A stretch of DNA of 64,000 nt from Galbula dea (GCA_013399015.1 VWZX01010273.1:2761944-2825943); one strand, 5' to 3'. Numbered from the stretch's first letter, positions 13,213-27,151 are shown. Notes: generated by a model from the letters alone, not told the origin. A program made the numbers and translations.

Positions 13213-13905
13213 CTATAAATAATTGTGCTTGATGTGGAGTAAGATGAGAAGAATTCTTTGTGTGAGAAAGACAGTAATTTCAGTACAGCCTAAACAGCCA
13301 GCTGAAATGCTGGATTTTTTTTTTTCTCCTTGAGGGGACTGGACCTTTTTCCTTGTAGTGTACAGCTGGCCACTGGCACAGCTGAGCATGGCAGAGCCTC
13401 CTTCACGGGGCAGGAGAGCATGGACAGAGCTGGCCAGCCCTCTGACACTGCCGTACTCTTTGTAAGCAGGCAGGAGCTGCACTCCAACCGGCAGCCCTGG
13501 CAGCAGGGTTATTTTCAGGGCCGGCGTGGCGTTGGTTGACTCTCCTCTCCTCAGCATGCCAGTGAAGTTCGTAACATTTACACAGATTTTTCTGGCTGTG
13601 GATGCCCGCCCAGAAAGGTGATCCCTCTGTGCCAGGCAGCTGTTCCCCGGGGCCCCCCATGCTTTCCAGTGCAGCCGGCATGGACCTACTCCCACTGCGA
13701 CGTGCTGGAAAGCTGAGAATGGCATGGCCTCCCACAGCTCCAGGAACTCGAAGATGGCTGTGAAAGAGCAGACAGCCCAGGACACTGAAATGAGGTGGAG
13801 CCCTGTTTTAAGCCCAGGAAGACAGGATTTGTAAGGAGCTGCTTGTTTTATACAGAGCTGTGACTTCGGCCCAGTCCAGGAGCAGAGCGAGTTTCGTAGG
13901 CACAA
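13213..13905 (-). other. GC-richer segment with the longest open frame, unidentified
   Basis: A 230-codon minus-strand frame spans a locally GC-rich patch (about 13330-13910). The predicted peptide has hydrophobic stretches but no motif I recognise. The same interval is also open in other frames on both strands, as expected of GC-rich sequence poor in stop codons. I do not claim a gene; it could be a regulatory patch, an exon of an unknown transcript or chance. Confidence 0.15.
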
Positions 13906-14344
13906 GAGGGTCTGACAACACTCACTTGAAATGGGGAGAGCTGACAGGGTGAGGTAGCCATTAGCAGCCAGAATTATGTCATGTCTGCACTACTGCTGCC
14001 AGGACAGGTTACTGTTGGAAAAGAACTCAAAAGTTCAGAGAAGTAAAAACCAAACAAACAACATCCCTCCCCTCCCCNCCAACCATCAGGCTCATTTGCA
14101 ATCACAGAGAAAGATATATTTGCTTAAATTACTCAAAGATTAAAAGTGGTGATAATGGAAAAAATTTTACCTATGGCACTTTCAGTTAACTGAGAAAAGT
14201 TCAGCCAGCAATTAAACTGCTTAGAGGGAGGAGAGCACAGATTGCATTTCAAAGGAAAATCCAAGCAATGGATTAACGATTATTAATGTGTGTTATTGTT
14301 AAAATAATCATATTTATTATGGTCTAGCCTAGGGAGAACCAGCA

Positions 14345-14432
14345 AAAATGGAAGCCTTGTTCCAGAGACTGTAGGAACATGCACACAGTAGGTGGTCCCT
14401 GGCCTGAAGAGCTTGCAGTCTAAATAGTCATA
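14345..14432. repeat. Ancient L2/CR1-like repeat relic
   Basis: The stretch ggtggtccctggcctgaaga followed by gcttgcagtctaaatag fits the reverse-orientation pattern 'agtccctgcc..aagagcttacaatctaaatag' of the repeat at 13092. It is short and diverged, and the boundaries are approximate. Confidence 0.5.
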
Positions 14433-16301
14433 GATGGAGTGGATAAAGCCCCAGCCCAGTTAAGGAAAGAACAGCAAGAAACACTGTTGGTTTGCAACTG
14501 CTTGCAAGAGCCTGGATAGTATCTGTTGCCTGGTTCTCTCTCCAGTGTTTGCAATAGATATGCGGGGGCTTCTGTATGATCCCGATTTATAAACAAACAA
14601 ACACCCAGATGTGAAGAGTTAGAGAGTTACTGATTTATTGTGGGTATTGGCTCTCCTAGACATAGTGGAGGCCAAGGATGGGAGACAGGGTAACGTGATT
14701 GCTGTTGCAGTGTGAGCTACAGGCTTAGTTCCCCACTATTTTGCCTTAATAACAGAAGAATTTTGCACCCACTTGCACAGACATAAACATCAGCCATGAT
14801 TAAAAGCAGCAGTTGTTTAGTTACCACTCAAATATTTTTAATTGTATTCTGTCTATTTTAATCAGTCTACTCTGCCTGGACGTTTGTGTCCATGGACGCT
14901 TGTGGTAGTAAAGGGTTACAGATTTCATCAGTAAGTGATACCGGTTTCCTAGATGGAACAGTAAGTATACTGTTTTGAAAAGCAACCAGACAAAACCAAA
15001 CCAAACTGGTTTTAGGGCAGTCTTCCTTGTGCATCCGTCCATGCTTGCCACTACAAGCAGCTGTTTTTATCTTGTCTTACAAGCTGACATTTCTGAGTAT
15101 GTATTCCCCTTGTGCTTTTTGTTACACAATCACAGTCAGTGACCCCTAATAAAGAATGGATTTGGTGGAAGACATTTTGAAAAGCTTGGGCTGGAGGTGC
15201 ATCCTTGTGACTTTTAGGCTTGTGTATGCTTGGTGATGTTTGCTAGTACAGTTGTGTTGATGAGCCCTCCATGGAAGTGGAGGTTGTTCTGGTGAAAAAG
15301 GCCACTTGCCACTGTCTGATGCTTGTTCTTGAGACGGGTTGTATCCACTGTAGGGCTTTTTTTGCTAGATAGTTATGGCTTCACTAGATCAAATTTTGGG
15401 TCCAGTCTAGTTATGCAAAGTTGATGTTTCTCCTCATCTCCCACCACAACCCCTTCCCCAACCTCCCATAATCCGCTACCAGGGCTTCACAGTGCTGGTC
15501 ATGCTAACCTGGAAGCCAAAATTATGTGTCGCTGGCACAGAAAATTTGTTATTTATAAGAAGGGAGCTGCTTGCTCCAGGGTGTGCTGGCATGGCAGTAT
15601 AGTTCCCACAGACTGTTTTGGTTGCTTTGTGAGCATAAGGCCAAGCACACAGCTAGTGACAAAGTCTGAAAAGTGCAGCAAGGAGGTCTGGTCAGTCCTG
15701 CCTGAAGAATAAACACCAGTCACACGTATTTGGAGGGAGCTGTGGCTTAGGAAACCCTGTCCTTCCTTTGGCTTTGGGGATGAGGAGCTGCCTTATTGCA
15801 CAGGAAAATTAGGAAGCTTTTCTACCCTCCCCACCTAGTGAGGAGTGAAGGAAAAACAGTTCTATAGCTCCTACTTTCTCCTTTGTGCTGCGATTGCACT
15901 ATAGATATCAGAGGCCACATATCCTGCCTCCGACGTCTTTGGCTTACCATTGAACCAGTTCTAATTATTAAAAATAAACAAGCCTGTAACTGCTTAAGAG
16001 CTTTAAATCCCCTAAATGACAGGGAAATAGCCCCTGAACACCACCAAAACAGTCTCTTCTATGTCTGCCTATTCTGGCAGCAAATACAAATCATCATTAG
16101 AGGGTCACTCTGACACAGATCCCTTAATGTAAGTGCTACATTACATTAACAAGCAAGTCAACAATAATATTAGCAATAAATGAGAAATTAAATTCCTAGT
16201 CAGTCATCCCTCTGGGTTTCCCAGGGTGTCTCTTGTGTTTTTCTTGTTTTGATCCTAAGCATTTTGAAACAAGAAGTGTCTTTATTTTGTGTCTTGTGGC
16301 G

Positions 16302-16352
16302 TGATCCCAGTCCATTAAAATGGATGACAATACCACTGTTGACTTCACTTAG
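16302..16352. repeat. Possible ancient palindromic repeat remnant
   Basis: The sequence gatcccagtccattaaaatg, then gatgac and cactgttgacttcac, resembles the 'gatcc..tccattgaagtcaatggc...cattgacttca' class of old amniote repeats. The match is weak. Confidence 0.3.
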
Positions 16353-17397
16353 CAATTATTGTAGGAAAGAGCACATGGTGTGATTCAGAAATTAATAATA
16401 ACCATATACATACATTTTAAAGAGAGGATGTAAGATTGAACTTTCCTGCTCAACTGAATTTATTTCAAACGTGTTTTTTCCAACAAAACAGATAAAAACT
16501 TAATTTGCATTAAATTGGCATACTTTTACTTCTCTGGGCCAAGACTAGTAGTGAGGGAGTGACCACTGCTAAGCAACAATGAAAGATGATGTTTTGTAGA
16601 CACTAAGAAAACTCTAAATGTGAATGCTCCAAAGCAGAACTGGAGGTTTTGGCTTGTAATTTCAATGGAAGATGTGGCTAGACTGTCACATGGCTCAACA
16701 GTCAAAATATTTAAATTGGTTTGCCTGTTTGTTTTCTGTTGATATATGCAGACAGGAGCATTGTTTTGTTTGTTTAGTTGGTTGTCTTTTCAGATGACAG
16801 CTGTAGCTTAGTTCCAGTAAGTGCTGGAAAATTGCTTATTGGACTCTCCTGATCAGAAATCACTGATTATGGGATGTTATTTGTCGTGCTTTTATGATGA
16901 ATACTATTAAAGACTGAACTGAAGCCACAACCTCATTCCTTTCAGAGTTAATGCTCAGAGTAAAGCTGTCTTATTCCTGAAAGGTTAGTTTCCAGTGCAC
17001 TCATGCTTTGTTTCTGTTTTGCCGAACATCTTCACTGAATTGCCCTGAGAGTTTCTAATTTTACTGCCTCTATATCTAAAGTGAATCTGCAGTACCTTGT
17101 AGCTACAGCTGGTACCGATTGCATGTAATCAATTATGGAACATCAAGTATTGCAAAGATCACAAGGCAAAAAAGGGGAGGGAAGCTCAGTGCTGAGCTCT
17201 CTCCTGGCACATGCCTGCAATTAAACATGCATAAACCTTCCTGAAAGGGGAGTGGGGTGCTCAGCCCTGCAGTGAAGGCTGGGCTCAGGGCTGCTGATGG
17301 ACATGCACAGTACTACTGGAGCATAGACTGGGCTCTCCTGCTCCCTGGATTTCTGGAGTTTGGCACACTGGGAGCAAGTGAGCCTCAGTTTCCTTCT

Positions 17398-17612
17398 CAC
17401 AGAATCACAGAATAGCCACAGTTGGAAAGGACCCATTAGGATCATCTAGTCCAACTCCTGTTTAGGCACAGGACAACTCCACAGTCGCACCATGTGCCTA
17501 AGTGCCTTGTCTAAGTCCTTCTTAAATTCCGTGAGAGTAGGGGCCGTGACAGCCGCCCTGGGGAGCCTGTTCCAATGCTCCACCACCCTCTGGGTGACTT
17601 TCCTCAGTATAA
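17398..17612 (-). mobile_element. CR1 LINE fragment
   Basis: It begins cacagaatcacagaatagcc, continues gttggaaaggacccattagg and tctagtccaactcctg, and reaches ctggggagcctgttccaatg followed by the ctccaccaccctctgggtga phrase. This is the reverse complement of a CR1 3' end. About 215 bp, 5'-truncated, no coding capacity. Confidence 0.9.
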
Positions 17613-20600
17613 ACTACTTTGCAGCTTCCTTAGATCTACCAACAAGCCTAAATAATAGAAAGGAAATATTTATAATCTCTAGATATGTAGATTGTAAGTA
17701 TCGTATTTAGTCTCTGCAGCCTTTCTCTCAGGGAGCTGATATCCCATGTATTTTTCCATAACGTATGGATTCAATCATTTTCGTTTCCACAACTCCAGCA
17801 TCTTACCTTTGAGAATCATACTAGTTTTTCAACTAATTGAATCCTTCTAAATGCCATTGCTAAAATACTGATAACTCTGTGTCATCTAGGTATTGGCATT
17901 GCTGTTGCTGCTGTGAGGTCAGCGTAACATTTTCTCTGTAGGTCATAGCTTGCTGACCAGTGTGGAAATTTATGAATTGCTGGAATTGTGATGTCAGTTA
18001 GTAATAAATTCAAGCAAATGTGAAATTTTCATTTTTTCAATCAAAATTTTTCTGGTTTACGATCTACAAAGTTATCAGGGCTAGTTAGAAGCAATAAAGA
18101 GATTAAATACATAGGAATATATTGGCTTTGTTTCTTGTCCAGTAATTCTGTCTTCATGGGGTGATCCTTTGCAACAGCAGCCTCAAGCCTGCCATTCTGG
18201 GCACTCAGGTTTGTAGTGTTTTGTTTCAGTATAATTGCTGATCCACTTTGGTCTCACTTAAATTTACTGACCATTTCTTACAGCTGTTCCAGGTTTTCAC
18301 TGAGTCATAAAAAATTGCACATAGGTCAGCTACTGTGAGAAAATAGTTGATGTTTGTTAGTATTTGCCCTAAAAACACAGGCATGCTGTCTCTCACAGGG
18401 TTTTGGCCATATTCTTCATGCTGTGTCTGGGAGTTCATAGCTGGTTCAACAATGAACCCTGTGGTTCTTGGGTTTACCTCCATATTAAGATGTGTCTTCA
18501 TAAGCAAGCATTAATCTCTCTCATGCCTCAGGTCCAAGACTGAACCACACTCGAATGTGCATGTGTGAATTTATAGCATGGGAAATGAGCATCAGATTGT
18601 GTGTAAGTGGTTTTGAATATATACAGAGAATTCCTGAGCAGTTAGTTGTACCGTAGAGGGCAGTTTGAGTCAAACTTGTTTTGTCCCCTTAACTCCCGTT
18701 TGGCTGTTTGTTAAAACACTGGACAACAGTGTTGCTCAGCGTGTGGTCTGTGGAGGTCCATAAAACATCAAAAGACTTTGTGAGAGGACTGCATATTTCA
18801 AAAACTGAAACAATCCAGTCCATGCTAATGTTCCTATACTTGCAAGTAAGCAAAAAAATGTGAGGAAATAAAAGTGACAAGTGATTATTTGATTTTTAGC
18901 CTTAAATTTTATTAGGTGATAGAAGAGAGAATCTTTGTGGCAGCACTACACAAAGCTCTCCAGGATTTTTTTTTTTTTTGGAGAAGTTTGGCTTTTCTTG
19001 GTGTTGCGGGATTGGGGAAGTTTGCTGTGTCTGGAAGCCAGGACAGCCTTGCATAGTCTATGCACTTCAGTTTCTCCTCTCAAAGGAGAGCAGCAGACCT
19101 GGATAAAATTCAAAAAGTGTGACAGAGAGGATCAGAGAATTTCCTGTGAACAGCTTCAGCACAAGCAGTGACTCAGTGGACTGTACCTTTTCAGTCCAGA
19201 AGAGGTGACTCAAGGGAGATAAAGTTGAAGTCTAAAATCAAGTTACACAGAGGAAGTGGATGAGGAGCAGCTTCTCACTGCTGCTTCTGAAGCAACGTAA
19301 AGTTTAGGTGAGAGGGATATAACAAACAAAAGGCAGTAACTCCTGCCTGATACAAGACCTAGTTCAGCTGTGAAACTCTTTGGAAGATAGAGTGGAAGCT
19401 AAATGCGTTAGTAGGGTCAGAAAGTGAACGGAAAGGAGAAAAGTCCTCTGTTATATCCAGAGGCACTGCTTCTGGCTCAGGATACTGTTGAGCTGCAAGT
19501 TACTTGAATTTGAGAGAATTCTCTTGAGGTGTCCCCTCATTTGCCCTCCTTTACTCAGGGGTGAGACGCTGGCCTCACCAGGCTTTGGCCAGGGCTGGCA
19601 CCCTATCTCACATGTTTGGGACCATACTGCTCCCTCTCTGTTTTTTTTCTTGCACAACCAGTGGTCTCCTTGCTGTTCTGTTCCTGATCATCCACCTTTT
19701 TCTTTCTTTCATTGGGATCCTCACACTTCTCAGTGCTTTTCTCCCAGCTGAGGCCTCCTTTCTTTGTTAGAGATTAGAGAGGGTAATGCTGGGGCACGTC
19801 CCCTGTCCTTGGAGGTTGTGGAGTGTTTTAGAGGAAACATGTTTTTTCGTAGAGAAACAGCAGACTGTATAGATGTCAATAGGCCTCTAAAGGTGTTTGA
19901 ATTGCTTTGATTTGCCTGCCCCTACATGTGCCCAAATTTATTTTAAAAGAGGAAAGTGCAGGTTACTTTATCTGGCACAGCTGTCAGGCTATTTTTATCT
20001 CTCTTCTGTGCCTTTCACCTGCCCATTACATCTACCTGTTATCTCTGAATTTCTGTGCTAAGCAAGCTCTTTGAGAAGCTGTGATTTTAGGCGGCCAGTA
20101 CCATGGAAGTGAGACCTCAGAGTAACTGCAAATATTACAAATAATAAATAATATTATAGCTATGTAATTCTAATGCAATACTTATTCCTTTTAATAGTGC
20201 CTTTGTGTCAACCTGAGAGTGTGCTGTGATTAGAGCTGTTCATTTTGCAACTGCTGAGTTGTCAGGAGCTTTTAAAAGATGGTGTTGACAATAAAAGGAA
20301 ACACATACATAAAACAAACTGGCAGTTACTGTATATGCTAATGTTTGCTTTCTACTTACAGTAGTCTGACTACAGTATTGATCTTAGCATTTGCAAACCA
20401 TTTGTTTTGGGCTCAGATTTGCCTTTTTTAGCCCAGAATACCCTCAAAACCATTCATATGAATGACAGCATGTGAAATCAAAGCAGAATTCCTAGAGGCT
20501 GTGGAAGAGAGATGCTCTATGTTGCATTGTCAGGTGGCCTGTTACCTAGCTGAAGCTCTGAAATTATGATTGTCTTGCAGTAAGCTTTTTGCAGTCTAAG

Positions 20601-23600
20601 CTTTATTTTTATTATACTAACCACTGCACTAGAGGAGATGGTCTCCATCTCAAAGAACTTACTGTTGTACAAAAGAGAATGGATTGATATTACCAAAAAG
20701 ATAAAGGAAGGCAGAAGCGTTTCCTGATTCAGAGTCACAACACAGCAGCTGCCTTCCCGTTGTCAGGGGGCTGGCTGTTTGGTAGAGATCCCACAAAGCT
20801 GCACTGACTCTACAGCCTCCCCAGCTCAGCAGTGGAAGTAGAATGGTGGCAAAGTCATGTTGCTGGAGTGAGTGCCTGAAGAAAGACTTTCTTTAGTCTC
20901 CGCTGCAGGTCTGTTAGAGTAAGCACAACAATTACGGTCTGGAGCAGGACCTCTTGGGAGCTATTTTGGAATGTCACCTATGTTTCTATATGTAGACATT
21001 CAGTTTTGCCATCATAAATTCATAAAGAAGCTTTTGAACACTAGGACAAGAAAGGGTGATGGGACACGTCAGAAAAGGTATTGTTGCCTCCTCAAGAAGT
21101 TGGTTGCTGCTCAGCAGAGGCTCAGCAAGACAAAAGCACTATTAGCAAATCAAAGACCTGCAGGGAACATCTCTGCAAACACAGTCGTAAAATTTTCTGT
21201 AATGTGGTTGGAAAACATGCTTGTCTGGTTTATCTTACTTTTCACCTGATGTTGGCTCTCACAGCAGCTGAGAGGTGGCAAAATTTCATCTGTCTTGAAA
21301 ATTAGAATGTGCTTTGCTGTGACTTGCAATTGATCCGATTAGCTAAGTGCGTTGAGGGTTTGTAATTCAATTTGAAAAGCTGTGCTCTTCTGCAAATGAT
21401 AGCACATCTAGAGTTATGGATTTTTTTTTCCTCTGGGGATTTAACTTATGCAAAGTTCAGTTTAAACAACAGGTCCTCTCTTCTATATAAACATAAAATC
21501 AGCATGGGTCCAAAAGTGATTGGACATACTTCTGTGAATTCCCTGAAGTCTAGGGAGACATAGAGTAGATTTCACAGATTTACTCTGATCTAACTTAAAA
21601 ATATACTGTTTATTATGCTAAGGCTGAATCTTGCAGGTAATGTACATCTGTCTTGCAGAACATCAACATGATGCAGTACCTCAGCATCTTTATCAACATC
21701 ATAGAATAATTTGCAACATATGTGGAGATTGTAAGTTATGTGTCTAAAATCTGTGGATTCTGGTAAATACTTTAGACCTGATTTTCCTGGGACAAACTCT
21801 AGGTTTGCATCAGATTAACTTTGTTGTTGTGTTTGGTAGAATCACTCCATATTTAAACCAGAAGATACAAGATGCTTAGTGACTGTCTGGAAATTCGCAT
21901 AGAGTTATTTTCCTGCTGTATGGTTTTTCCTAGGTTTTCAGGATTTTCAATATTTTTTATACAGAAAATATTCTAAATATTTTTCGTATAATTATTTCCA
22001 AAAAATACTTCAAGGATACCATAAGCCTTGTGGTTTTAGACTTACTTAATATCCAGCTTTATATAGCTCATTCTTAATTAACAGCGAGTTCTGTTATGTT
22101 TGAGATCCAAGAGCAGCGTTTGAATTCAAAGTTTGCAGAATGGGCTCTGACATAAAATTTGTCCGTTTCATCATTAGTGGAATTGATTGATGCCTTTGTT
22201 TAGCAGAAAGATTGCCACATGAATACAAAGACAGCGCATTTCTTCTCTGCTTGAAATGCATCTCATGCCTTTTTGCTTTTAAGCATGTTGTTCAGAAGAA
22301 TTGAAATGGTAGAGCCCTTACATCTGTCACCTCGGGCCGTGTACAACAGAGGTATTTTCCTTATGCTTTTGAGGCAGATGACCCTCCCCTTGCACCTCTG
22401 GGATTTTTCATATAGATCCAGTGTCAAGAGTTTCCCTCCGGTCTGAGGAGTTTTACTGGATCAGAATCAGAAAGTCCGTGAAATAAATCATGCTGTAAAA
22501 GAAATCTTATGGAGGTGCTAAGTGGTCTATATATCGGTTTCAGTCGGGAAAGATTGACTTCTGTTTTCACTGGTTTCTGCCCTGGAAACACCAACTCAAA
22601 GGTTGTTACAGAGGAAGTTAAAGCATGTAGTTTCTAGGTGTTTTGTCAAGATGAAAATCTGTTGCTGCGCACAGGGAGAGGAGATGTTCTGGCAGGTGTG
22701 TGAGCTGGTGGCGGAGGACAGGCTAGCGCCACTTTGACACAGTCTCGGTAACTCCATAGATGGTAAAGAAAACTGTTAACAATAGCTGAACTTAAAGCTG
22801 GTTTGCTATTCTGCTGCCAACATATCCTACGGTTGGACACACAAGTGCTGAAATTATGCATTCTTGGTCCTGTGGCGTCTGGCTGTAACAATTGCAGTGC
22901 TTGTTCTGTGATCAGCACGTTGTTAGACAGCAGAGTCTTTTAATGCAGTCAGCTGAGCTGTGTGTCCACACTGTTCTTTATGCACTTTATTTTATAGTTG
23001 TGCATACAGAAGACGACTGAATCAATTAGTTCCTTGTCTTGTGAACAGGGCACAGCTTTCCAGAAGAGCTGCAAGGGTGTGTCTGAGAGTGAGACAAGCT
23101 GCAAATTTCTCTTGGGCAGTGCGTGGGCTGGTTTCAAGTTACTCCATGTTTTATTGTCTCCTGTTTGCTGAACCTTGGTTTCAAATGATTGCACTTGTTC
23201 ACTGTACTTCTTAAAGGTGTAGGTTCCTCGAGCTCCCCTAGTCCAACACAATGAGGTACATGTATGCTATATCCTCCATAAAGCCAGCTAATGGTTTTCA
23301 CCCGAGGGTGTGTACGGGGAGCCAAAAACATGTTGTTACACTGATGCACAGTGCCTAGATAGAAGGATTAGGCAAGAAAATAATCTATTGGCTGTGTATC
23401 TTCAATTAAAGGGCTTGTCTTCCCTTCATTACTCCACAAAGAATAGCTGTATCACTACTATGAGTTCTTTCTCTTATGTTTTTGTAATTAATAGGGACCC
23501 GTTTAGAACATTTTGCATTCCCGTGATTCTATTGTACTTGTCTTACACTGATACTTACCTGTGTACTTTGGACCCAATGCTCTGTGGTGTGTAGCACCCT

Positions 23601-26306
23601 CCATACTGTGTACAGCAAGAAAAATTTACGTTGAGAAAAGGTCATCTTGAAAAACATAATTGTGCAAATCAGGCAAAGCTGCAGTGAGTTAGACATTGAG
23701 AACAGATTAGCTGGGCTGGCCCTGAAGTAGGGAATTCCACTTAAGTCATTTTGCTCAGCACCCTTGTTTTCCCATGAAAAGGCTGGGAAAGAATAATTGT
23801 CTCCTTCTTCATCTGCATCATCCAATGTAAAGCTTTGAAAGGATTTGCAGATTCTTGAAGTTCAAGTGTTCTTTATTATTTTTGCCTGTATTGGCAAAGG
23901 CTGCAACTATTATTTAAAATTATCAGCTAAGAGAAGTGTTGCTAATAACTTTCTGTAGCAGTGAATTCACAGGTTGACCATATGCTGAGCGAGAGATCAT
24001 TCCCCTGCTCTGGTGCTGAGAGTGCTCTGAGATCCTTTGGATGGAAGGCACTCCAGTCAGATGAACCATTTTTCCAGTATTGTAATTATTGTTACCTTCA
24101 ATTAAAGAACAGCTAACAACAAACATTAAAAACAATATTTCTGTCCCTGACAACTGTGAAAGAGGAGTTTCACCTGCCTCTTCACTTGTCTGTGCCTATG
24201 AGCTGAAGCCCAAACACTAAAGAGAATGCAAAGAATTCCTATACAAGCAAACATGTAGAGAAATGCATTTGTGTCTGAAGCATAGGTGCTTTCTGTAGCA
24301 TGTGTGTTTCAAAACTTTTGTTGTGCTTCCTTTTTTCTTCATTAACCATCAGGGCTTCCTTTTTGTTTTCCTAATAAAAATTGCTTTAGTTTTATGATGT
24401 GAAAAACAGTTCATGTTTCCGATCTGTTTGAAATAATGAGCTTATAGAGTTGGGTATGCAAACAACTTTCCCTGTCATCACCTGTTTTTTTCCCAGGTAT
24501 AATAATGTTACTTGCCAGTTTTCTGCTTCAAAATCCCAGAGATTTGGCTGTGCCCTAAGGTGTCATTTTAAGAGTATGCTTCCCTAACTCAAATTTGAGT
24601 GTATTATCCAAACCCTGATTGTCAGGGTAGCTGTAGACTTCTTTTTGTAAAACAATAGTGAGATGTAAGAGTGCATTTGATACCTTTGTGTTAAAATTAA
24701 AGAATATGATGTCAACACTTTAAGTCTTGCCATAGGCATATTTAAACCCAGCAGTGATAAATGAAATCAATTTGTAATGTTTTCTCTCTTGTTTAATTGG
24801 TAATGAATCACTTAATGACCCTAAGCTTCTTCCGTATGAAATAGAATAAATGTGAAGTTGTAGCGAAGATGTCAAGCTTCACTCCTGGTTTGGCTTTCCT
24901 AAAGCAATCAAGGTTTCTTCTGCTTCTTGCGCTAATCATTAATAACTATGCTGTTGTCACAGCTCAAAAACTTTCTTACTGACACTTCAATCGTTTTTAA
25001 AGATCTTGAATGTTAGCTGTGTATTAAAGTAACCTTTTGCACTCTATTAAAATTTAAGATCTGCTAGAGTTTTGGTGAATGCCCAAGCAACTGGATCATG
25101 AAAGCATTACCTTGTGGCAAGGGCATGATGCAGTGCACTGATTCCTTTTTAACAAATAATAAGAAGTTTGACTTTTCATTTACACATTCTGCCAATTGCT
25201 AACAAGTTTCCATCTTGTTCAAACACTGGATTGATCCTAAGAAATTGAAAATATTGATTTAACCCTCTGCCTGATTTGTGCTGTGGGCACCTGCTAGTAC
25301 AGTCTTAGCACATTACAATTGCTTGGCCGTAATTCCTCAGGGGACCACTAATAACTACCACATTTGTCTTTTCATCTTCTGAAATTATGCTAGCAGTTGT
25401 CCAAGTCAATTGTGATTCATTTGATACTGCTCTCCTTCAAGACATATTGCAACCAAATAGACTTGCTCACCAGTAATATATCTGATGACATAGTTAGTTC
25501 TAGTTAATTGACAGAATGATTCAGGCTTTTATGGATGGCATTAATTGGTCCCTAGTGTCCATGCAATAATTGACCAGACAGTGTAGGCTACATTAGCTTC
25601 TCATCCAGTCGGAACAGTGGTAAGATGAGGTAAATGTGGTACAAATGATAAAATGGCTATATTTTAAATCAAACATTTATAAACTATAGAAGTGGGAGAT
25701 TGTGGCTCAAGAGGGTCTGAATAATGGGAATACATAAATGTCCGCATTCGAGGCTTGTGTTTTCCTGTTTTCTTTCCCCCCCACCCCCAATTAACACGTA
25801 GTAAGTCACATTTAGATGCTTTAATGGACTCTGTTGGAATCGTGGTTTAATGTGTAAAGCAAAGTAGATGGAAAGGCTGCTCGTGGTCTTTCAGCTTTTG
25901 TGTGTTTATATGGTGCAATTTTTAAGCCTGGTGTTAAGCATTAGAAGGAAGTTAAAGGTGTGGCAGCTCCTTTCACTTACAGTAGGTCCTTATTTTATTT
26001 TTCCCTCAAAGAAAAGGAGTCGACTTGTGGAAGTATGTTGACATATTCCAAATATATAAGAAATTCAGAGCCTATGCTTAAATGAAAAGTGCAGTTTCTT
26101 AGGAAAAGTGCAATAAACAAGAAAAGTGACCTCAGTACAATACAAGCTTGCCAGAGTCCTTCTCAAAGAGGAGTCCTCCAGTGATTTATCCCCTCCTACT
26201 TTTCTTGTTCTGTGTTTTGCATAAGAAAACCAGAAAGATAAGTAATGAGTGCCTTCTGGGTGTGACTGTTAAACTCCCGGATTTAAAGGAATGTAACTGA
26301 AAAGTC
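17613..26306. other. Non-coding, probable intron
   Basis: I recognise no exon or dated repeat with confidence. A weak L2/CR1-like trace lies near 20595-20690 (ctccatctcaaagaacttac). The 24400-25700 part is long AT-rich single-copy sequence with several TAAT/ATTA cores and looks like candidate conserved non-coding DNA. Confidence 0.5.
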
Positions 26307-26410
26307 AAAGAATCATAGAATATCTTGAGTTGGAAGGGACCCATAAGGATCATCAAGTCCAACTCACTGCTTTTTGCAGGCTACCTAACACTAAACCATC
26401 CGAGTCGCAG
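26307..26410 (-). mobile_element. CR1 LINE 3'-end fragment
   Basis: The run agaatcatagaatatcttga, then gttggaagggacccataagg and atcatcaagtccaactc, is the reverse complement of a CR1 3' terminus. About 100 bp remain. Confidence 0.88.
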
Positions 26411-26826
26411 GAAATAACAGTACTGTTATTGAAGGGTTTTTGAGTTTGAGCTGGTTCAGGGATATTGTTGTTGCAGGCCTATGGCATGGTTTATGGTGTG
26501 CCTATCACCTGGGACTGTGTTACAGGCATAGATTTTTAGGTCATACAGGAAGAAAATACTAATTATACAGTCATTAAAAAAAAAAGAATTGGTGGAAGGT
26601 TCCTTCTCTTGGTGTATTTTCTAGTGCATTGCCAAATTTAGTTTTTAGTGTCTCATCATGGGACATTCTTTGGAGCTTGTTTCAAATCAGGAATGTATTT
26701 TCTTGCTTAATATTTAAACTTTGACTTGTTTTGATCATCCCTCTGTATATAATCACACATACTAGGTAAAAAGACCCCAACAATCTCTGCTTCTCTCTTC
26801 TGTCTTATTGCAATTCAGATGTCTTC

Positions 26827-26980
26827 AGAGGCTGTGGAAGCCCCATCCCTGAAAATATTTAAGGCCAGGCAGGATGGGGCTCTGGGCAACCTGATCTAGT
26901 GGGAAGTGTCCCTGCCCAGGCAGGGGGGTTGAAACTAGCTCATCTTTAAGGTCCCTTCCAACTCTGACAATTCTGTGACC
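26827..26980 (+). mobile_element. CR1 LINE 3'-end fragment, sense orientation
   Basis: It reads gaggctgtggaagccccatc, then ggctctgggcaacctgatct, caggcaggggggttgaaact, ggtcccttccaactctgaca and attctgtgacc. This is the CR1 3' end in the plus orientation, the only CR1 in the window in the same sense as TEAD1. Confidence 0.9.
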
Positions 26981-27122
26981 ATGTCTGTGTCTTCTGTTAC
27001 TCTGTAGCCTGCAGCATTCTTGCCTGTGCCCCCAAAGAAGCCCCCAGGCCCCGGCACTACTCTCCCTACCTCCCTCTGTCAGCCCCTCTCAGTCCCCACC
27101 TGCAGTGGGAACGTCCTGCTGC

Positions 27123-27151
27123 GCACTACACTTGTGAGTGCAGTGTAGTGC
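27123..27151. other. Perfect 10-bp stem hairpin
   Basis: The arms gcactacact and agtgtagtgc are exact reverse complements separated by nine bases. No T-run or tRNA/snoRNA feature accompanies it. Function unknown; it may be chance or a relic of a palindromic repeat. Confidence 0.45.

Larger units (their letters stand above)
9147..17397. other. Non-coding, probable intron
   Basis: No recognisable exon. It contains old repeat relics at 13092-13199, 14345-14432 and 16302-16352, a GC-richer open patch at about 13330-13910, one undetermined base (n at 14078), and long AT-rich single-copy stretches, notably 10800-12000. Confidence 0.55.
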
